Source: Hyphomicrobiales bacterium (GTDB lineage: Bacteria; Pseudomonadota; Alphaproteobacteria; Rhizobiales; Xanthobacteraceae). Taken from it: 64,000 nucleotides of DNA. Positions 60,772 to 64,000 of the stretch are shown piece after piece. The stretch covers positions 124,001 to 188,000 of the forward strand of contig JAFKKG010000008.1 in the NCBI GenBank assembly GCA_017305715.1. The letters are read 5' to 3'. A program made the translations under genes and the position numbers. Position 1 is the stretch's first letter. Each line of letters opens with the position of its first letter. The notes beneath the pieces were generated by a model. It was not told the DNA's origin, did no database searches, and saw nothing but the letters and a program-made list of their open reading frames with translations.

Positions 60772-61402
60772 CGTTCGGGGAAAAGTGGAACCGCAACTTT
60801 TCCACTTCCCGCCCCCTCAAAAAATGACAAATAGATGTACAACCTTCAATTGATAGTTGATACTGTCCACATTCAGTGGGGCAAAGTTTGGGGCGTCCTG
60901 TTCACGCCAAGACGTTCCCATGAGGTCCGCGCGCTGTATGGCGTCCTCTAGCCCCGGTGTTGTACAGCGCGCGACCTTTCTCCCTTCCGCGAAATGCGGC
61001 TTCTCCTCCTTGAACAGTGCCTGGTGCGCGCTCTGACGCGGGGTCGGATCGATCCTCCTGCGATCGGTCCTGCACATCTGCTTTGGGGAGCTGGCGGCCC
61101 ATCGCGTCGAACTCCTTGTATTCGTTGACAATGAACGGGCCCATCGGACGTACCTCAGAACAGGATTTGCCGAGGAAGGCGTGGTTCGTGACCTGCACCG
61201 GGACGCCGATGGAACCTTCCGCTCGATGCGCCTGATGTCCATGCTCCGACGGGAATGGACCGCGCATCTCTGACGCCGCGGGACGAGCGGCATCGGCCCT
61301 TGGCCTCCATCCGGTCGCCCCGGATACCGTTGTCATTGTCATCTAACCTTCAACTCCATCGGTCAAAGATTAACCGCCGTTAGTATTTCAAGGGGGTTCG
61401 TT
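60772..61402. other. 631 bp region with possible degenerate coding
   Basis: The left part has a lower GC content than the surroundings. Two overlapping minus-strand open frames (60817-61293 and 60902-61342) exist, but neither shows a family signature or good start. Phrases such as HFAEGRKVARC (first frame) and MGPFIVNEYKEFDAMGRQ (second frame) look protein-like in different frames. This may be a frameshifted remnant. A small hairpin AAGTGGA (60783-60789) with TCCACTT (60801-60807) may end the udgX transcript. Confidence 0.45.
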
Positions 61403-63031
61403 ATGACCGATATGACGCTCAATTCCTCGATGACAGAGGGAGCGCCGATCCAGCCCGCTTCCAGGCCCAATCTCGACAAGGGTTTCAATCCGCTCACGAT
61501 GATCCTGTTCTTCGGCATCCTCGCCGCCGGATTCCTGTTCGTGATGTACAGCATCTATGCCGACGTCGATGCCACCGGCGTCAAGGTCACGACCTATTTG
61601 CCCTACATCCTGCTGCTGATCGCGCTCGTGATTGCGCTCGGCTTCGAGTTCGTCAACGGCTTCCATGACACCGCCAACGCGGTCGCGACCGTGATCTACA
61701 CCCACTCGCTGCCGGCCGAATTCGCTGTGATGTGGTCGGGCTTCTTCAACTTCCTCGGCGTGCTGCTCTCCTCGGGCGCGGTGGCGTTCGGCATCGTTTC
61801 GCTGCTGCCGGTGGAACTGATCCTGCAGGTCGGAAGCAGCGCCGGCTTTGCCATGGTGTTCGCGCTGCTGATCGCCGCGATCATCTGGAATCTCGGCACC
61901 TGGTGGCTGGGCCTGCCGGCCTCGAGCTCCCACACCCTGATCGGTTCGATCATCGGCGTCGGCATCGCCAACGCCGTGATGCGCGGCCGCGACGGCACCT
62001 CGGGCGTCGACTGGAGCAAGGCGACCGAAATCGGCTACGCCCTGCTGTTGTCGCCGTTGTTCGGCTTCTGCATGGCGGCTATCCTGCTGCTGGTGCTGAA
62101 GTTCATCGTGCGCAACCCGGCGCTGTACGCGGCCCCCGAAGCCGACAAGCCGCCGCCGCTGTGGATCCGCGGCATCCTGATCGCCACCTGCACCGGCGTC
62201 AGCTTCGCGCATGGTTCGAACGACGGCCAGAAGGGAATGGGCCTGATCATGCTGATCCTGATCGGCACCGTGCCGACCGCCTACGCGCTGAACCGCGCGC
62301 TGCCGGAATCGCAGATCGCGCAGTTCCAGAAGAGCTCGGAAGCCGCTGCCAAGGTGATCGCGGCCAAGGGCGCCGGCCATAGCATCATCGGCGATCCCCG
62401 TCCGGCGGTGACGCAGTATGTCGCGGCGCACAAGATCAGCGAAGGCACCTATCCATCGCTGGCCGTGCTGGTGAAGGATGTCGGCGACCAGGTGCAGAAA
62501 TACGGCTCGCTCAACAAGGTGCCCGCCGAAGCCGTAGGCAACACCCGTAACGACATGTACCTGACCTCCGAAGCGATCCGTTTCCTGATGAAGGACAAGG
62601 AGAACGACCTCAAGAAGGAAGAGGTCGCGACCCTGAACGCCTACAAGCAATCGCTCGACTCGGCCACCAAGTTCATCCCGACCTGGGTCAAGATCGCGGT
62701 TGCGATCGCGCTCGGCCTTGGCACCATGATCGGCTGGAAGCGCATCGTCATCACCGTCGGCGAGAAGATCGGCAAGACCCATCTGACCTACGCGCAGGGC
62801 GCCTCTGCCGAACTCGTTGCCGCCGCCACCATCGGCGCCGCCGACGTGTTCGGCCTGCCGGTCTCGACCACCCACGTGCTGTCGTCCGGCGTCGCCGGAA
62901 CGATGGCGGCGAACGGCTCTGGCCTGCAGCTTGCCACCATCCGCAACCTGCTGATGGCCTGGGTGCTGACGCTGCCCTGCGCGATCATGCTGTCGGCCAG
63001 CCTCTACGTGCTGTTCTCGCATATTTTCTGA
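61403..63031 (+). CDS. pit: PiT-family inorganic phosphate transporter
   Basis: 542 residues with about ten membrane helices in two homologous halves. The first PiT signature is GFEFVNGFHDTANAVATVIYT with PASSSHTLIGSIIG; the second half has GSNDGQKGMGL and GLPVSTTHVLSSGVAG. The mid-protein loop (about residues 300-420) is soluble. It imports phosphate, often as metal-phosphate, with protons. No adjacent PhoU-like (DUF47) gene is visible, which is unusual since the two are often together. GGGGG precedes the ATG. A terminator follows the stop. Confidence 0.95.
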   Translation: MTDMTLNSSMTEGAPIQPASRPNLDKGFNPLTMILFFGILAAGFLFVMYSIYADVDATGVKVTTYLPYILLLIALVIALGFEFVNGFHDTANAVATVIYTHSLPAEFAVMWSGFFNFLGVLLSSGAVAFGIVSLLPVELILQVGSSAGFAMVFALLIAAIIWNLGTWWLGLPASSSHTLIGSIIGVGIANAVMRGRDGTSGVDWSKATEIGYALLLSPLFGFCMAAILLLVLKFIVRNPALYAAPEADKPPPLWIRGILIATCTGVSFAHGSNDGQKGMGLIMLILIGTVPTAYALNRALPESQIAQFQKSSEAAAKVIAAKGAGHSIIGDPRPAVTQYVAAHKISEGTYPSLAVLVKDVGDQVQKYGSLNKVPAEAVGNTRNDMYLTSEAIRFLMKDKENDLKKEEVATLNAYKQSLDSATKFIPTWVKIAVAIALGLGTMIGWKRIVITVGEKIGKTHLTYAQGASAELVAAATIGAADVFGLPVSTTHVLSSGVAGTMAANGSGLQLATIRNLLMAWVLTLPCAIMLSASLYVLFSHIF

Positions 63032-63073
63032 GACACGAGAGACCAGCGGCTCCTTTCCGCCGCAACGCAACAG

Positions 63074-63104
63074 AAGGCCCGCACCACCGGCGCGGGCCTT
63101 TCTC
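63074..63104 (+). terminator. Rho-independent terminator after the phosphate transporter
   Basis: 9-bp stem AAGGCCCGC with GCGGGCCTT (63074-63082 and 63092-63100), followed by TCT. It lies 43 bp after the stop codon. Confidence 0.75.
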
Positions 63105-63162
63105 ATAAGCCCGGTGGTGTGACGAAAAGGCTCGAGCCTCCACCTCGCCGGTATCCAAAAGC

Positions 63163-63192
63163 ACAACGCCTGCATGGACATGCAGGCGTTGT
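63163..63192 (-). terminator. Terminator for the minus-strand M20 gene
   Basis: Perfect 13-bp stem ACAACGCCTGCAT with ATGCAGGCGTTGT, 4-base loop. Read on the minus strand it is followed by GCTTTTGG. It lies 33 bp past the stop of the amidohydrolase gene. Confidence 0.7.
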
Positions 63193-63225
63193 CTCAAGTT
63201 CATGCGAAACTGTATCGTTCGGCCG

Positions 63226-64000
63226 TCATGCCGGCAGCGCGTTCTCCACCAGCTTGATCCAGTACGACGTGCCGTGGACGATCGCCTCATCGTTGAAATT
63301 ATATTCGGGGTGATGCAGGCCCGCGGTATCGCCGTTGCCGCAGAAGATGAACGCGCCCGGCCGCGCCTCCAGCATGTAGGAAAAATCCTCCGCGCCCATC
63401 AGCGGCGGGGTCTCGTGCACATTGGCCTCGCCGGCGATTTCCTTGGCGATCCGGGTCGCGAAGTCGGTCTGGGATGCATGGTTGACCGTGACGGGATAAC
63501 CGCGCTTGTAGACGAGGTCGATCTTCGCCCCTGATATCTGCGCCACGCCGGCGACAACCTCGCGGACCCGCTTCTCGACCAATGCGCGAACTTCCGGAGT
63601 CAAAGTACGGATAGTACCGCGTAATTCGGCGGTTTGCGGGATCACGTTGCGGGCATTGCCGGCATGAAATTCGCAGACCGAAATGACGGCGGATTCCAAG
63701 GGATCGATGCTGCGCGACACGATGGATTGCAGCGCCGTGACCACCTGGGCGCCGACCAATACGGAATCGATGCAGATATGCGGCCGCGCGGCGTGGCCGC
63801 CGAGCCCGGTGATCTTGATGTCGAGTTCGTCGGTGGCCGCCATGATCGGCCCGGTGCGAATGGCGAAGCTGCCGACCGGAATCCCCGGACCATTGTGCAT
63901 GCCGTAAACCTGCTCGATGCCGAAACGGTCCATCAGGCCGTCCTTGATCATCGCGTCAGCCCCCGCGCCGCCCTCCTCGGCGGGCTGGAAGATCACGACC
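63226..64000 (-). CDS. M20D family amidohydrolase, 5' end missing
   Basis: C-terminal 258 residues of an M20D amidohydrolase (hippurate hydrolase or N-acyl amino acid deacylase type); the start is right of the window. The catalytic Glu pair is in FQPAEEGGAGA, metal-binding His in YGMHNGP and GLGGHAARPH, and the C-terminal His in LHHPEYNFND. The dimerisation domain (ALQSIVSRSIDPLESAVISV) is intact. Substrate not readable. Terminator follows on the minus strand. Confidence 0.9.
   Translation of the reverse strand, partial: VVIFQPAEEGGAGADAMIKDGLMDRFGIEQVYGMHNGPGIPVGSFAIRTGPIMAATDELDIKITGLGGHAARPHICIDSVLVGAQVVTALQSIVSRSIDPLESAVISVCEFHAGNARNVIPQTAELRGTIRTLTPEVRALVEKRVREVVAGVAQISGAKIDLVYKRGYPVTVNHASQTDFATRIAKEIAGEANVHETPPLMGAEDFSYMLEARPGAFIFCGNGDTAGLHHPEYNFNDEAIVHGTSYWIKLVENALPA

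Noticed and set aside
60817-61342. Two overlapping minus-strand frames of 146-158 codons
   Set aside because: Protein-like phrases appear in different frames and no start or family supports either, so they are described only as possible decay.
1-64000. CRISPR arrays, prophage genes, transposases, rRNA and tRNA
   Set aside because: Looked for and not seen. The repeats present are short palindromes and two dispersed repeat families, not regularly spaced arrays.

Overview
This is a 64 kb chromosomal window from a GC-rich alphaproteobacterium, most likely Bradyrhizobium or a close relative (Nitrobacteraceae). Three things point there: the TIGR03808/TIGR03809 gene pair, the GTTC-N7-GTTC type of LexA box, and many short palindromic intergenic repeats of the kind common in that group. 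I recognised no tRNA, rRNA, CRISPR array, transposase or prophage. Coding density is high and most genes are metabolic, envelope or stress genes.

Layout. 1-2.8 kb: end of an NAD-dependent epimerase, a repeat-rich gap and a membrane-bound class III cyclase. 3-10 kb: a secreted TPR protein, an M20 dipeptidase, a GT87-type membrane glycosyltransferase and a HerA-like ATPase. 10-13 kb: two small conserved proteins and folP-folB-folK. 13-20 kb: both subunits of methylmalonyl-CoA mutase, its G-protein chaperone MeaB, a GFA-type protein and pyroglutamyl peptidase. 20-30 kb: the TIGR03808/03809 pair, an ECF sigma/anti-sigma/S8 protease operon, a GGDEF and a DUF2336 protein, and a SigF/NrsF sigma/anti-sigma pair with a recognisable autoregulatory promoter. 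30-48 kb: acyl-CoA enzymes, a TolC-like protein, a frameshifted alpha/beta hydrolase next to three unknown genes, an FAD oxidoreductase, a heavy-metal-type RND pump with its adaptor, and a CaiB-type CoA transferase. 48.5-51.4 kb: three tiny double-glycine-leader peptide genes around an SDR gene, with a LuxR-type regulator beside them. 51.9-60.8 kb: a DNA-damage block with imuA-imuB-dnaE2 facing a radical SAM repair protein and a UdgX fusion, around one LexA box. 61-64 kb: a PiT phosphate transporter and an M20D amidohydrolase cut by the window edge.

The most interesting parts are these. (1) The double-glycine peptides at 48.5-50.3 kb: each has an (T/C)GTGA-N6-TCACG palindrome (TGTGA-N6-TCACG or close) 74-80 nt before its start codon, and two of them share a C-x13-C core. 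This looks like a co-regulated secreted-peptide system with no exporter in the window. (2) Two palindromic repeats sit in frame inside two genes of the same mutasome operon, dnaE2 and imuB. (3) A ~450 bp structured repeat occurs twice, with RNA-like stems. (4) An ECF sigma operon has an anti-sigma factor whose periplasmic end resembles the pro-domain of the protease encoded next to it.

All family names come from reading motifs by eye; no database search was run. Start codons were chosen from ribosome binding sites, overlaps with the upstream stop and family N-termini.
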